From: Anisodus tanguticus
Lineage: Eukaryota > Streptophyta > Magnoliopsida > Solanales > Solanaceae
Assembly: GCA_034509755.1 (NCBI GenBank)
Contig: CM067557.1
Span: forward strand, 39,366,001-39,430,000
Length of the DNA: 64,000 nucleotides
Direction of reading: 5' to 3'
Part shown: piece after piece, positions 1 to 10,469 of the stretch
Position numbering within the stretch: the stretch's first letter is position 1
How the letters are laid out: each line of letters begins with the position of its first letter
Translations under genes and position numbers: made by a program
Notes under the pieces: generated by a model
Database searches by the model: none
What the model was told of the DNA's origin: nothing
The model's input: the letters and a program-made list of their open reading frames with translations, nothing else

Positions 1-1
1 A

Positions 2-1672
2 TGGTTTATGGTTTTTGCTTCACTTTTAATCTTGTCTGTCGCAGGTGGCACTTACATATTTGGTCTCTACTCTGAAGAAGTGAAGAAATCATTAGGTTAT
101 GACCAAACAACCTTAAACTTACTTGGTTTTTTCAAAGATTTAGGTGCAAATGTTGGTATCATTTCTGGTCTAATCAATGAAGTCACCCCACCATGGGTTG
201 TTCTTCTTCTTGGTGCATTTATGAATTTTTCCGGATATTTCTCTATTTGGCTTGCTGTTACAGGGAGATTAACTAAACCGAAGGTTTGGCAGATGTGTTT
301 TTGTATTTTCATAGGGGCAAATTCACAAACTTTTGCAAATACTGGGGTTTTAGTGACTTGTGTTAAGAATTTCCCTGAAAGCAGAGGAATTGTTATTGGA
401 CTTTTAAAGGGTTTTGTTGGTTTAAGTGGTGCTATACTTACACAATTATATCATGCCTTTTATGGGAACAATGGGAAATCTTTAATCCTGCTTATTGCTT
501 GGTTACCTGCTGTTGTTTCTTGTGTTTTTCTTAGAGTTATTAGGACTATGAAGGTTACTAGGCAAGAAAATGAGCTTAAAATTTTCTACCAGCTTCTATT
601 TATGTCACTTGGTTTAGCTGGTTTTCTCATGGCTATAATTATAGTGCAAAATAGAGTTGAGTTTAATAGTGTTGGTTATTGGTCAACTGCTGGTACCATT
701 CTTGTTTTGTTGTTTGCTCCTATAGTTCTTGTCATTAGAGAAGAATTGAAACTATTTGACACAAAGAAACAAAGTTTAAGTCATCCTATAGAAGTCAAAG
801 TTGCTGGAATTGAAACACCATTGCAATCTTCAGCAACTGTTGTTCCAGCTAATGATCAGAAAGATCCTGTTTCTTTCTTTCAAAATGTGTTTAAGCCACC
901 AGAAAGAGGGGAGGATTATACAATATTGCAAGCAGTTTTGAGTATAGATATGTTGATTTTGTTCATTGCTACGATTTTCGGAGCTGGAGGACTTTTGACT
1001 GCTATGGATAACTTAGGTCAAATTGGTAAAGCTTTAGGTTATCCAAAGACAAGTATCACTACATTTGTGTCACTTGTGAGTATATGGGGTTATCTTGGGC
1101 GAGTAGGTTCTGGATTCGCCTCTGAAATCTTTTTGGAAAAGTACAAGTTCCCGCGCCCTTTGATGCTCACATTGGTCCTCCTCCTTTCCTGTGCGGGCCA
1201 TGTTTTGATTGCGTTTGGTGTGCCGAATACTTTATATGTTGCATCTGTGCTAATAGGGTTATGTTTTGGGGCGCTATGGCCGTTGATTTTCGCGATCATA
1301 TCGGAGATATTTGGACTGAAGCACTACTCGACGTTGCTCAACTTTGGTGGTGCTGCAAGCCCGATCGGGGCGTACATATTCAATGTTAAAGTGGCTGGTA
1401 ATTTGTATGACAGAGAAGCAATGAAGCAATTGGAAGCTCATGGGATTATTAGGAAGCCTGGTGAAGACTTGACTTGTACTGGAGTTGAGTGTTATAAGTG
1501 GGCTTTCTTGATTATTGCAGCATCTACTTTTGTGGGGTTTATTGTTTCTTTGGTGTTGGTGCTGAGGACATTTAAGTTTTATAAAGGGGATATTTATAAG
1601 AAGTTCAGAGAACAAGCTAAGGGAGTGGATGCTGAGGCTCAGTCAAGAACAAATGCTGATGCTCCATTGTAG
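2..1672 (+). CDS. Nodulin-like / NFD4-type major facilitator transporter, 3' part
   Basis: An open frame enters from the left edge: the codons before the first in-window ATG (position 8) read Trp-Phe, so the true start and any earlier exon lie outside. The remaining 556 codons match plant nodulin-like MFS proteins (NUCLEAR FUSION DEFECTIVE 4-like). An N-terminal nodulin-like half carries the motifs GGTYIFGLYSEEVK and LGFFKDLGANVGI and about six hydrophobic helices. A polar loop follows at about residues 250-300, then a second MFS half beginning near DMLILFIATIFGAGG and containing LGRVGSGFASE. A charged tail follows the last helix. Such proteins are predicted polytopic transporters whose substrates are mostly unknown. 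Arabidopsis NFD4 was found through a karyogamy screen, but orthology to that member is not shown here. No stop or frameshift interrupts the frame, so this looks like an intact gene cut by the window edge. Confidence 0.9.
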   Translation, partial: WFMVFASLLILSVAGGTYIFGLYSEEVKKSLGYDQTTLNLLGFFKDLGANVGIISGLINEVTPPWVVLLLGAFMNFSGYFSIWLAVTGRLTKPKVWQMCFCIFIGANSQTFANTGVLVTCVKNFPESRGIVIGLLKGFVGLSGAILTQLYHAFYGNNGKSLILLIAWLPAVVSCVFLRVIRTMKVTRQENELKIFYQLLFMSLGLAGFLMAIIIVQNRVEFNSVGYWSTAGTILVLLFAPIVLVIREELKLFDTKKQSLSHPIEVKVAGIETPLQSSATVVPANDQKDPVSFFQNVFKPPERGEDYTILQAVLSIDMLILFIATIFGAGGLLTAMDNLGQIGKALGYPKTSITTFVSLVSIWGYLGRVGSGFASEIFLEKYKFPRPLMLTLVLLLSCAGHVLIAFGVPNTLYVASVLIGLCFGALWPLIFAIISEIFGLKHYSTLLNFGGAASPIGAYIFNVKVAGNLYDREAMKQLEAHGIIRKPGEDLTCTGVECYKWAFLIIAASTFVGFIVSLVLVLRTFKFYKGDIYKKFREQAKGVDAEAQSRTNADAPL

Positions 1673-2097
1673 AACATACATAGGTAAAAGCCAAGATTTG
1701 CTTGTTTTGAGCTAATTTGGCAATGGATTTGAGTGTGTTATTCATTGTGATGTGTGGTTATAGTTTTAACATCTTTTGCTTAAGGCTGATATCTGTATGT
1801 GTACAAGGGGTTAAAAGTGAATACATGATTTACAAGTTGTATTTTATATGATAGGAGATTTCTTTAACTAAAGTTGGGTAGAACCAAAGTTTAGAAAGTC
1901 ACTTACAAATATTTACATATTTACATATTTCAGTACTTCTTGTATTCTTTTTTGTCTGAAATTCAAAGGTTTACCAATCCTGGTGCTTCATGCAAATTGG
2001 TCTTTGCTTTTGTTACTATGATTTTGCCCTTTTCACCCCACCTATCTTGGGTTCAAATCTCAGCGGACACAAAAACATTAGGTGATTTCTTTTTAAA
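1673..2097. other. 3' UTR and intergenic DNA
   Basis: This stretch follows the transporter stop codon and runs to the first copia LTR. It is AT-rich and presumably holds the 3' UTR of the transporter. The short open frame at 1940-2146 has no recognisable family and runs into the LTR, so it is not called. Confidence 0.5.
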
Positions 2098-2297
2098 GGA
2101 TTATGTTCCTTTGATTGTATTCATCAATAATGTACAATATATATAGTAGTACAAGAATATTTAAACTGGGTAACTAATTAACCTAATTACAACAGGAAAT
2201 ATAATTATACCTAAAATAGGAGACCTAATTACAACATAAATACAATTCTACCTAAAATAAGAGATATATAATTAATGAAAGAATATATTATATTACA
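2098..2297 (-). repeat. 3' LTR of Copia-1
   Basis: On the minus strand it begins TGTAATATAATATATTC directly after the polypurine tract. It ends in the segment TTGATGAATACAATCAAAGG, which recurs with one mismatch beside the primer-binding site at 5671-5690. That shared segment identifies both as LTR ends. The length is about 200 bp. The exact outer end is uncertain because the terminal bases differ between the two copies. Confidence 0.75.
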
Positions 2298-2519
2298 CCC
2301 CCGCAGACGAAGCGGGAGGTTCACGAACACTGAGACTAGCTCGAAAAATCATCAAATAGTATGTGCGGAAGTCGTTTGGTGAAGATGCCGGCAATCTAAT
2401 ATCTGAAAGGAATATGAAGGACACGAACTTGACCACGAGCCACTTTTTCGCGAACGAAATGAATGTGCATCTCAATGTGTTTATTGCGCTGATGTTGGAC
2501 GGGATTGCCGGAAAGAATA

Positions 2520-4508
2520 TCACACTAATATTATCGCAGTAGACAAGTGTTGCCTTTTGAATCGGGCAGTGAAGCTCAAGTAGAAGGTTACAGATCCAAC
2601 AAGACTCAGAGACGACGTTGGCGACACCTCTATACTATGCTTCGGCACTAGATCAGGATAGTGTAGGTTGCCTTTTGAAAGACCAAGACAATAGGTTATC
2701 TCCGAGGAAAACATAGTAACCAGACGTGGAGCGTCGGGTGTCAGGACATCCACCCCAGTCAGCATCAGATAAGCACTGAGACTAGTGAGCGATGACCTGT
2801 ATAGATGTAATTCGAAGTGAAATGTACCTTGGACGTATCGTAAAATACGTTTGAGGGCATGCATGTGTACTTCCGTCGGATTGTGCATGTATAGGCAGAT
2901 TTGTTGCACGACATAGGATATGTCAGGTCTCGTGAATGTGAGGTACTGCATGGCCCAGCCAGGCTACGATAGTGAGTCGAGTCTGAATATGGGGGGCCAA
3001 AATCAGCGCTAAGCTTGGAATTGGTGTCTACTGGCGTATGGGATGGTTTGCAAGATGTCATGCATACACGGTCAAGGATCTCTTCGGCGTACTTCTGACA
3101 CAGAAATAGGCCGCCATAATGTCGAGTGACAGAGATGCCCAAGAAATAACTCAAGGGGCCCAGATCCTTCATAACAAACTCAGATGAAAGGAGAGACATA
3201 ATGGACCGACGGAGAGCATCAGATGATGCGGTGAGGATGATGTCATCAACATATAATAATAGGTAAGCCATGTATGTACCTTTGTTGTAGATGAACAATG
3301 AATGATTGGTTCTGCTGTGTGAAAAACTGATAGAGGAGACATAATCGGCGAACCGCTGGTACCATGCTCGAAGAGCCTATTTCAGTCCATAGAGCGATTT
3401 CCACAACATACACATATAATCCGGATGAATAGGATCCATGAAACTCATAGTTGATGCATATATACCGTTTCACGAAGATCATCATGTAAGAAGACATTCT
3501 TGACATCAAGCTGATGAATGAGCCAAAAATTGGATAGAGCAATGCTGAGGACGGTTCGGATGGTTGCGGGCTTTACGACCAGGCTGAACGTTTCATCACA
3601 GTCCACTCCCACCTGTTAAAACATGTAATCACCTACAAGACGAGCATTGTACCTCTCAAAAGAACCATCATATTTCTTTTTGTCTAAAAATCCACATAGA
3701 ACGAATAATGTTAGCATCAGATTGACGGGGTACTAGGTCCCACGTCTTATTATCAATAAGAGCATTATATTTGTCAATCATTGCAGATTTCCAATTAGGG
3801 TCGGACAAGGTATCCTTTGGATTTCAAGGGACATGGGAAGGGAAACTGAAACGGATAGGTTAAACAGCCGTATATGCTTATGAATTTCGTGCATGGCACG
3901 GGTTTCCATGGTCCGAGAGCGTGTCTCGGGATGCGGTATGGGAGGAGGTATGCCGCGTGATTGCCGGGAAGATGAGGAAGGGCATGAGTGGCGGGATCTG
4001 CTGGCCGATGCTCGGTTTGTCGAGAGGTGGCTGCGTAATCACCCTGAGGCGGGCTGTTCCGGGCCATCGTCGGTAGAATCAGGCGGGTAGTGTGTCCCAG
4101 ACTGTCCGAGGTGGGGGCTGGTACCGGGCTCTGGGACGACGGACTATGTAAATGATGAATTAGAAGAGGGTTCATGCCATCATCTAAGAAGTCGTAGGAA
4201 TGCCGAGGTGGCGAGTTTATGGAGGCAAAGGGGAATTGAGACTCATCAAATAGGACATGGCGTGAAATAATAATTTTACGGCTTGACAAGTCATATCACG
4301 AGTAACCACGATGATTGGCGGGGTAACACATAAACACACACGGGGAAGACGGGGGTTGGAGTTTGTGAGTGATCGAATGGAGAGGATAACAGAGACATCT
4401 AAAGATACGCAAGTGTTGGTAGGAGGGGTTCCTACGAAACAGAACTTGGGTGGGCGACCGTTGAGTTAGAAACTTGTTTGATATTATGTTTAGGAGATAT
4501 GTGGCCAT
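2520..4508 (-). pseudogene. Copia-1 pol remnant (integrase C-terminus, reverse transcriptase)
   Basis: Fragments in shifted frames read in copia order. The integrase end (LLNIISNK, then FRCLCYP) is followed by the post-integrase segment SSRKIIISRHVLFDESQFPF and then the reverse transcriptase (RVT_2 family) with the catalytic YVDD at 3242-3253, followed by DLGPLSYFLGISVTRH. Further on, TFTRPDISYVVQQICLYMH marks the connection toward RNase H. At least three frame changes separate these pieces, so no polyprotein can be made. The catalytic aspartates of the RT core survive even though the frame is broken. Confidence 0.8.
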
Positions 4509-4652
4509 GGAGAGTGTGTAATGCCAGAATTGATGGAAAATTGAGGTGTGAGCAAGTATGCTAGGATGGGCCTGTCGGTTCTGATATGGAGTCCATGAAG
4601 ATGTCGGATACGGGATATGAGGAGAGGCCCATGACGGTGGGGCCCAGGCGAC

Positions 4653-5566
4653 CTACGACGAATAAGCAGCCCACGGTGGAGGCTGCTGCCACTGCCGTGG
4701 TCGCTGCTGGTTGTTTCCTACCGGCGGGGACTGCCACTTCCCACCATCGTTGTTGCCGGAATTTTGTTCGCCACGGCCTCTGCCGTACTTCCTGCTCCGA
4801 CGGTTGTTGTGAGTGGATGCGCTGCGGGTCTTCGGGCCGACGGTTCTATTTGCCGGAGTTGGAGGCCCTGCCGTCGGCGGAGGGCCCAACGGTGATGGTA
4901 AGGGCGACGTCGGCAATGCTGGCCTGAGTGGTGTTGCGCTTGATTTTCTAGGTTTCCTCGAGAATAAGCTTCGAACGGGCCTCATAAAACGGAGGTAACG
5001 ACGTGCATTGCTGAAGGATAATGACAACGCCGTCATAGGGTTTGTTCAAGCCTGCAATAAGTTGCATGACCAATCGCTGATTAGTGACTAGTGCGCCGAC
5101 GTTGGAGAGTTGGTCGGCAAACATATTGAGTTCTTGACAATATGCAGACACGTTTGGGAAATCGTCCTGATGAACGTCCTTGAACTGATTTTCAAAGTAT
5201 AACGCTCGTTGAGTTTTATTATCGTGGAAAATACTTTCCAAACGTTCCCACGTTTGGCGGGCAGCGGCATCGGTCTCAATGATGGTGTGCAACAGATCAT
5301 TAGAGATTGTACCGTATATCCACTGGAGGACGGCTACGTTCAAACGAGACCAGAGTTCATCATCAGAAGTCGAAGCCGAGGGTAGGTATGTGGACTTATG
5401 TGTAGGAGGGATGATATGGTCGATAACTTCGTAAACACGATAGTGAATCTTATAAAGCTCCGTCCACGAGGAGTATTGACCCTTTTCCATCTCAATGGTG
5501 ATAGGGATGAAGTTTTTGATGTTGTTTACTGTAAATGCATGATGAAATTTGATTTTTTTCAGCCAT
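4653..5566 (-). pseudogene. Copia-1 gag remnant
   Basis: The intact stretch (minus strand from 5490) reads as a copia Gag of the UBN2/retrotran_gag type: YSSWTELYKIHYRVYEVIDH, LQWIYGTISNDLLHTI and QELNMFADQLSNVG. A basic Arg/Gly/Pro/Gln-rich tail (about 4653-4950) is read in another frame. Sequence just before 5490 (FTVNNIKNFIPI) also matches Copia-2 Gag but is joined to the likely ATG at 5566 only through a frameshift. No CCHC knuckle was found. Confidence 0.75.
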
Positions 5567-5642
5567 GGAAGATGAAATTTAGGAGGAGAATGGAGAGAGA
5601 ATGGCTGGAAAAAAATACTAGGGTTCTATGGAGGTATTTTTA

Positions 5643-5656
5643 GGCTACTGATACCA
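5643..5656 (-). other. Primer-binding site of Copia-1
   Basis: The minus strand reads TGGTATCAGTAGCC a few bases inside the 5' LTR end. The first nine bases match the usual plant initiator-tRNA-Met primer site TGGTATCAGAGC. Confidence 0.75.
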
Positions 5657-5695
5657 TAAATGAATATGTTCCCTTGATTGTATTCATCAATAATG

Positions 5696-5902
5696 TATTA
5701 GTGAATATTCTCCGAATATTCACGGTATATTTTGTAATTATGATATATGTATATTTAAGGTAATTTAGGATTCTTATTGTATTAGGAATCAACCATTTAA
5801 GGTAAGTTAGGATTCTAAGTGTATTAGGAATCAACCTCTGTACAACTATATATATTGTGATTAATTAAAGGAATTCCCAAGGGAAATTATTTCAATCTTA
5901 CA
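5696..5902 (+). repeat. 5' LTR of Copia-2
   Basis: It starts TATTAGTGAATATTCTCC and ends immediately before the primer-binding site. It matches the segment at 10286-10469 at most positions, including a repeated inner motif TGTATTAGGAATCAACC. Without a clean TG...CA end the exact left boundary is uncertain by a few bases. Confidence 0.8.
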
Positions 5903-5916
5903 TGGTATCAAGAACC
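5903..5916 (+). other. Primer-binding site of Copia-2
   Basis: TGGTATCAAGAACC lies directly after the 5' LTR. The start matches the initiator-tRNA-Met primer site used by most plant copia elements; the second half differs. Confidence 0.75.
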
Positions 5917-6008
5917 AAACCCTAATCCCTACCTCTCTCTATTTTTTTCTCTCGGCCGAAACCACCCAACTTCCCTTCCTCTCGGCCGGCGGCAACAAGG
6001 TTGCCACC

Positions 6009-6645
6009 ATGTCTTCCCCCACTAATTCCGGTTCATCCACTGGCACACTTAACAACCCCTCTCAACGTTCATTGTCTTCTTTTCATCCAGCATTCGCCGT
6101 TAACAACATCAAGAATTTTATCCATATAGTTCTTGACCAAGAAGACTGTCAATATTCCATGTGGATGGAACTATTCTATATTCATGCATGTGCATACAAT
6201 GTGCTCGACCATATTGATGATTTTGTTCCTCGTCCCACCGATGGTGCAGACTCAACCTGGCGTCGCCTTGACGCCATCGTCAAACAATGGATCTACGGCA
6301 CCATCTCTAAAGACTTGTTGTGCACTATCATGAAAACATGTGCTACGGCACGTAAACTTTGGGTCCGGCTAAGAAATTTTTTAGGATAATAAAAATACTC
6401 GGGCCGTGTATTTGGAAGAACAGTTCAACAATACACGTCTCGAGAATGTTAACAACATGTCCGAATATTGTAAGCAACTGAAACTCATAACCGATCAACT
6501 TTCCAACGTAGGGACTTCTGTGTCAGAAACCAAGATGGTGCTTCAACTAGTTGCTGGTTTACCAAAAGGTGAATATGATACACTCGCAACGATGATTCAA
6601 CAAGCCGACCCCCTCCCAAGTTTCAACAAAGCATGTTCATAACTT
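6009..6645 (+). pseudogene. Copia-2 gag, frameshifted
   Basis: The first frame (ATG at 6009) gives a Gag N-terminus with FAVNNIKNFIHIVL and VKQWIYGTISKDLLCTIMKT, then stops at 6389 after a shift. The homologous frame resumes at about 6406 with YLEEQFNNTRLENVNNMSEY and LKLITDQLSNVGTSVSE and stops near 6640. This is the UBN2-type Gag of copia elements, which forms the virus-like particle that packages element RNA. The basic Pro/Gln/Gly-rich tail follows in yet another frame (6700-7130). One frameshift and at least one stop make it a pseudogene. Confidence 0.8.
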
Positions 6646-7119
6646 TTGTTAGAAGAGACGTCGTGCCAAACAAGACGAGCATAATCATAAGGCATTACTC
6701 GTGGACGGCATGACTCCACCGGCGGCCAACACCACCAAGCCACCACCGCAAGACCACCACCACCAGCAGTCCCGCGGCAGAGGGTGTGACAGCAGAGGCC
6801 GTGGTAACAACAATAAAGGGAAGGGCCGCGGCAAAGGCAACTGCAACCAACAGCCAGTCCCAACTCCTGCCTTTCTCCCGTGGCCTGGGCAGCAACCAAT
6901 ATGGCCCAATCAAGGGAACTGGGCCTCGCCTGCATGCCAATACCCAACTGCATGGGCCCGGCCCAAAGCAAACAGCCCGCTTGTCACCTCGGCCTATTGG
7001 GCTCGCCCCGGCCCAACAGCGAGCCCGCCCGCAGCGAAGCATGCCCACATGGTCTCGGTCCAGCAGCAACCTGGCCCCCACCGATTTGGGCCAGGCCTTC
7101 AACACCGTGAACCTTCAAC

Positions 7120-8415
7120 AGCCCGATGAAAATTGGTACATAGACACCGGATCCACATCTCACCTCACCCGGTCGTCAGTTAACTTATCTCAACTACTTC
7201 GGCTAAAGTGTCCTCAATTTATTAATGTCGGCAATGGTCATCGCATTCCAATTGAAGGTTATGGTAACACATATATCAAACATCCCACTCGCCTTTCTCC
7301 CTAAATCATGTCCTCTACACCCCTAACATCATTAAAAACTTAATCTTTGTTAGAAAATTCACTAGCAATAATTATGTGTCTGTCGAATTTGACCTTTTTG
7401 TTTTTCTGTGAAGGATCTCAATACGGGAAAAATTCTTACGCGCTGCAATAGTGTGGGAGACCTCTACCCCTTCACTCAATCTTCCGCTGTCAGACCGCAA
7501 TCACATCTATCCCTTGCGGCTATCTCTCCCTCAACTTGGCACAACAGACTCGGACACCCCGGAGACCCTGTTTTTACTTTTCTTAGGACTACTACGCGTA
7601 TTCAATGTAATAATGGGAAACTTTCCCAACACTGTCTTTCTTGCCCGCTCGGCAATCATACTCGTCTTCCATTTATGTCATCAAACAGTGTTACTTTTTC
7701 TCATTTTGATATTGTTCATGCTGATTTGTGGACATCTCCGATTGTTAGCTCTTTAGGTCACAAATTTTATCTAGTATTCTTAGATGATTTTTCACATTTT
7801 ATCTGGATTTACCCACTGAAATTCAAAACTGAAGTTTTTGCCAAATTTCTTGAATTTCAAAAATTCATTAAAACACAGTTTGAAAAATCTGTCAAATCAT
7901 TCCAATGTGATAATGAACGTGAATTTAATAACTCGGCATTTCACAATTTCAGTTCTAAACAAGGCATGATTTTCCATTTTTCCTGTCCATATACTTCCTC
8001 CCAAAACGAAAAGGCTGAACGAATTATACGTACTATCAATAACATGGTTCGCACCCTTATGTTTCATGCATGTATTCCACCGCCTTTTTGGGTCTATATT
8101 GTTAAAATGGTAGAATCCCTTCTTAATATTTTACCAACTAGCACTCTCCAAAACAAGACCCCTACCGAAATCTTATACCGTAGGTTCCCATCCTATGACC
8201 ATCTCTGTATTTTCGGCTGCTTATGCTACCCCAACATAGCATCCACTGCACCTCACAAACTTGTCTCTGGCACCTTGCCCTGTATCTTCGTTGGTCTCTC
8301 TCATACTCATCGGGGCTACCTGTGCTATGACATTGCCACTCGCAAAATCATCATCTCCCGTCACGTCACCTTTGACGAGATGACCTTTCCTTTTTCAAAT
8401 CTCCAAAAATTTTAG
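7120..8415 (+). pseudogene. Copia-2 protease and integrase
   Basis: The protease core reads WYIDTGSTSHLTRSSVN near 7135-7185, with the aspartic-protease DTGS motif; this frame ends at 7304. The next frame (7408-8415) carries the GAG-pre-integrase segment (TWHNRLGHPGDP and LSCPLGNH) and the integrase core. The expected acidic residues lie in HADLWTSP, FQCDNEREF and SSQNEKAERIIRTI, so the D-D-E triad is kept, although the usual DNG/QNGKAE contexts are mutated to DNE and QNEKAE. The integrase C-terminal part ends with TRKIIISRHVTFDEMTFPF at a stop at 8413. In an active element this would be part of one polyprotein that cuts Gag-Pol and inserts the cDNA. Confidence 0.82.
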
Positions 8416-8469
8416 ACCACCGATTACACCTTTCTCGATGAACCGAGTATTCCCCCGGCTATCCAATCT

Positions 8470-9426
8470 ATGTACCACCAGCAACCCACTGTTCCGATAG
8501 AGCATACAGCCTCGTCCCCGCCACTATCCGTCACCATGTCCGACCAAACAACTCCCTACTCTCGGTCGAACACCCCACCAATACCCTTGCTGCCTCCAGT
8601 CGCGTCTCCTGCCTCTCCAACAGCACCACTGCCTCCCGAACCCGACAACTCACAGCCACTAAACCCAGAAATCCCACTGCTGCCTACCCACCGCATGGAG
8701 ACTCGTGCCCAACACGGGATCTTCAAACCCAAGGTTCACTTCAACCTCTCCACACAAACCTTATCACCCATTCCAAAAAATCCAAAACTAGCCAAACTGG
8801 ATTTTAATTGGAATGCGGCCATGTGCGAGGAGTTTAACGCTTTAACCAAGCAGACCACTTGGGATTTGGTACATAGACCAGATGATGTGAATGTTATCCG
8901 GTGTATGTGGCTATTTCGTCACAAGTTCAGAGACAGTGGTGACTTGGACCGGTATAAGACAAGACTGGTTGTCAATTGCACTAATCAGCAGGAGGGTATT
9001 GATTGTGGTGAAACATTCAGTTCGGTTGTTAAACCGGCCACTATTCGGACAGTTCTCAGTATTGCTATGGGCATGCATTGGCCGATTCATCAGCTTGATG
9101 TCAAGAATGCATTTCTTCACGGGGATTTGAAAGAAACTGTGTACATGCACCAGCCCCCTAGCTTTGTTCATCCGGCAGTTCCGCAGTTTGTATGTCGTCT
9201 CAGGAAGTCATTGTATGGCTTGAAACATGCACCCCGTGCTTGGTATGATCGTTTTGCTAGGTATCTTATGCAGATCGATTTTATATGTAGCAGGTGTGAT
9301 AACTCTCTCTTCACTTTTCATCGAGGTAACAACACTGCTTATTTGCTATTATATGTGGATGCCATTGTTCTTACTGCCTCATCTCTACTCAAAACTGAAT
9401 TTGTTATGACTGACTTGGCAAGCTGA
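8470..9426 (+). pseudogene. Copia-2 reverse transcriptase with altered catalytic motif
   Basis: A Pro/Ser-rich linker leads into the RVT_2 domain. Recognisable motifs are YKTRLVVNCTNQQEGIDC, QLDVKNAFLHGDLKETVYMH (holding the first catalytic Asp), CRLRKSLYGLKHAPRAWYDR and LLLYVDAIVLTAS. The last one should be YVDD; the window has YVDA at 9352-9363, which removes an essential metal-binding aspartate. The frame stops at 9424-9426 just before the downstream RT region that continues in other frames. Confidence 0.85.
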
Positions 9427-9503
9427 GTTATTTCTTGAAAATATCATTGACCAGATCTGCAGCTATTATGTTTTTGTGTTAGCGTAAATATGCAGAAGAG
9501 ATA

Positions 9504-10040
9504 GTGTATAGGGCTAAGATGGCAAATTGTAAAATTATGCCAACTCCGGTTGACTCGAAATCCAAGCTCAGTGCCAATGACGGTGCGCCAGTTCCTGATC
9601 CAACTCTATATCGGAGTCTTGCAGGTGCCCTTCGGTATCTTACATTCACTAGGCCTGATATTGCATATGCCGTTCAGCATGTGTGTCTGTTTATGCACGA
9701 CCCTTGAGAGTCCCATTTTGCCGCCCTCAAACGTATTATCATATACGTTAAGGGCACACTGGACTTTGGACTATATCTATACCCCTCTGCCCCAACCAAG
9801 TTACTCTCCTACACGGATGCAGATTGGGCAGGATGCCCCGACACACGTCGCTCCACCTCAGGCTACTGTGTATTTCTTGGGGATAATCTTATTTCATGGT
9901 CCGCCAAGCGGCAGGCCACGCTATCCCGTTCGAGTGCTGAAGCAGAATATCGCAGAGTTGCTAATGTCGTTGCTGAGATTTGTTGACTCCGAAATCTTCT
10001 TTTGGAGCTCCAGTGTCCACTACGAAAGGCGTCTATAGTC
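9504..10040 (+). pseudogene. Copia-2 RT C-terminus and RNase H remnant
   Basis: The frame from 9504 gives KMANCKIMPTPVDSKSKLSA and LRYLTFTRPDIAYAVQHVC, the normal connection after copia RT. After a stop near 9707 the RNase H segment is read in another frame: SYTDADWAGCPDTRRSTSGY, then AKRQATLSRSSAEAEYR. These match the Ty1/copia RNase H that removes RNA from RNA-DNA hybrids. The acidic residues (D in TDADW, E in AEAEY) are visible, but the frame is split several times. Confidence 0.75.
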
Positions 10041-10285
10041 TATTGTGACAACATATCTGTCATCTATATGTCCCACAACCGGTCCAACATCAGCGGACTA
10101 AGCATATTGAGATGGATATTCACTTTGTGCGAGAGAAGGTTGCCCTTGGTCATGTCAAAATATTACACGTACCTTCATCCTATCAGTATGCAGATATTTT
10201 CACAAAGGGACTACCGAGACAGCTCTTCACCGACTTTCGATCCAGCCTTAGCGTTCGGCCTCCTCCCGCTCCGACTGAGGGGGAG

Positions 10286-10469
10286 TATTAGCGAATATTC
10301 TCCGAATATTCACCGTATATTTTGTAATTATGATAGATGTATATTTAAGGTAACTTAAGATTCTTATTGTATTAGGAATCAACCATTTAAGGTAAGTTAG
10401 GATTCTTAGTGTATTAGGAATCAACCTCTGTACAACTATATATATTGTGATTAATGAAAGGAATCCCAA
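10286..10469 (+). repeat. 3' LTR of Copia-2
   Basis: It begins after the polypurine tract (tgagggggag) with TATTAGCGAATATTCTCC and matches the 5' LTR up to GGAATCCCA. It lacks the last 20 or so bases seen in the 5' LTR, so it is slightly truncated or diverged. Its differences from the 5' copy show the insertion is not recent. Confidence 0.78.

Larger units (their letters stand above)
2098..5697 (-). mobile_element. Copia-1: degenerate Ty1/copia retrotransposon with internal deletion
   Basis: Read on the minus strand, the element has a 5' LTR remnant (5661-5697), a primer-binding site TGGTATCAGTAGCC (5643-5656) resembling initiator tRNA-Met, gag, a truncated pol, a G-rich polypurine tract (about 2298-2305) and a 3' LTR starting TGTAAT at 2297. 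The internal region is about 3.3 kb, shorter than in Copia-2. Gag runs almost directly into the C-terminal part of integrase near 4510-4650, so protease and the integrase core are missing. Several frames are broken, so it is not autonomous. Its 5' LTR is cut after about 37 bp, where Copia-2 begins in the opposite orientation. Confidence 0.85.
5696..10469 (+). mobile_element. Copia-2: degenerate Ty1/copia retrotransposon
   Basis: This is a nearly full-length element of about 4.8 kb with two similar LTRs (5696-5902 and 10286-10469), a primer-binding site TGGTATCAAGAACC (5903-5916), gag, protease, integrase, reverse transcriptase and RNase H in Ty1/copia order, and a polypurine tract (tgagggggag) before the 3' LTR. 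Gag and pol contain frameshifts and stops, and the RT active site is altered, so it is inactive. Gag and integrase motifs resemble Copia-1, so both belong to related lineages. It starts inside the 5' LTR remnant of Copia-1. The missing part of that LTR is not present beyond 10469. Confidence 0.88.

Noticed and set aside
6685..7105. GC-rich open frames on the minus strand
   Set aside because: They are antisense to the basic Pro/Gln-rich Gag tail and protease leader of Copia-2 and carry no domain.
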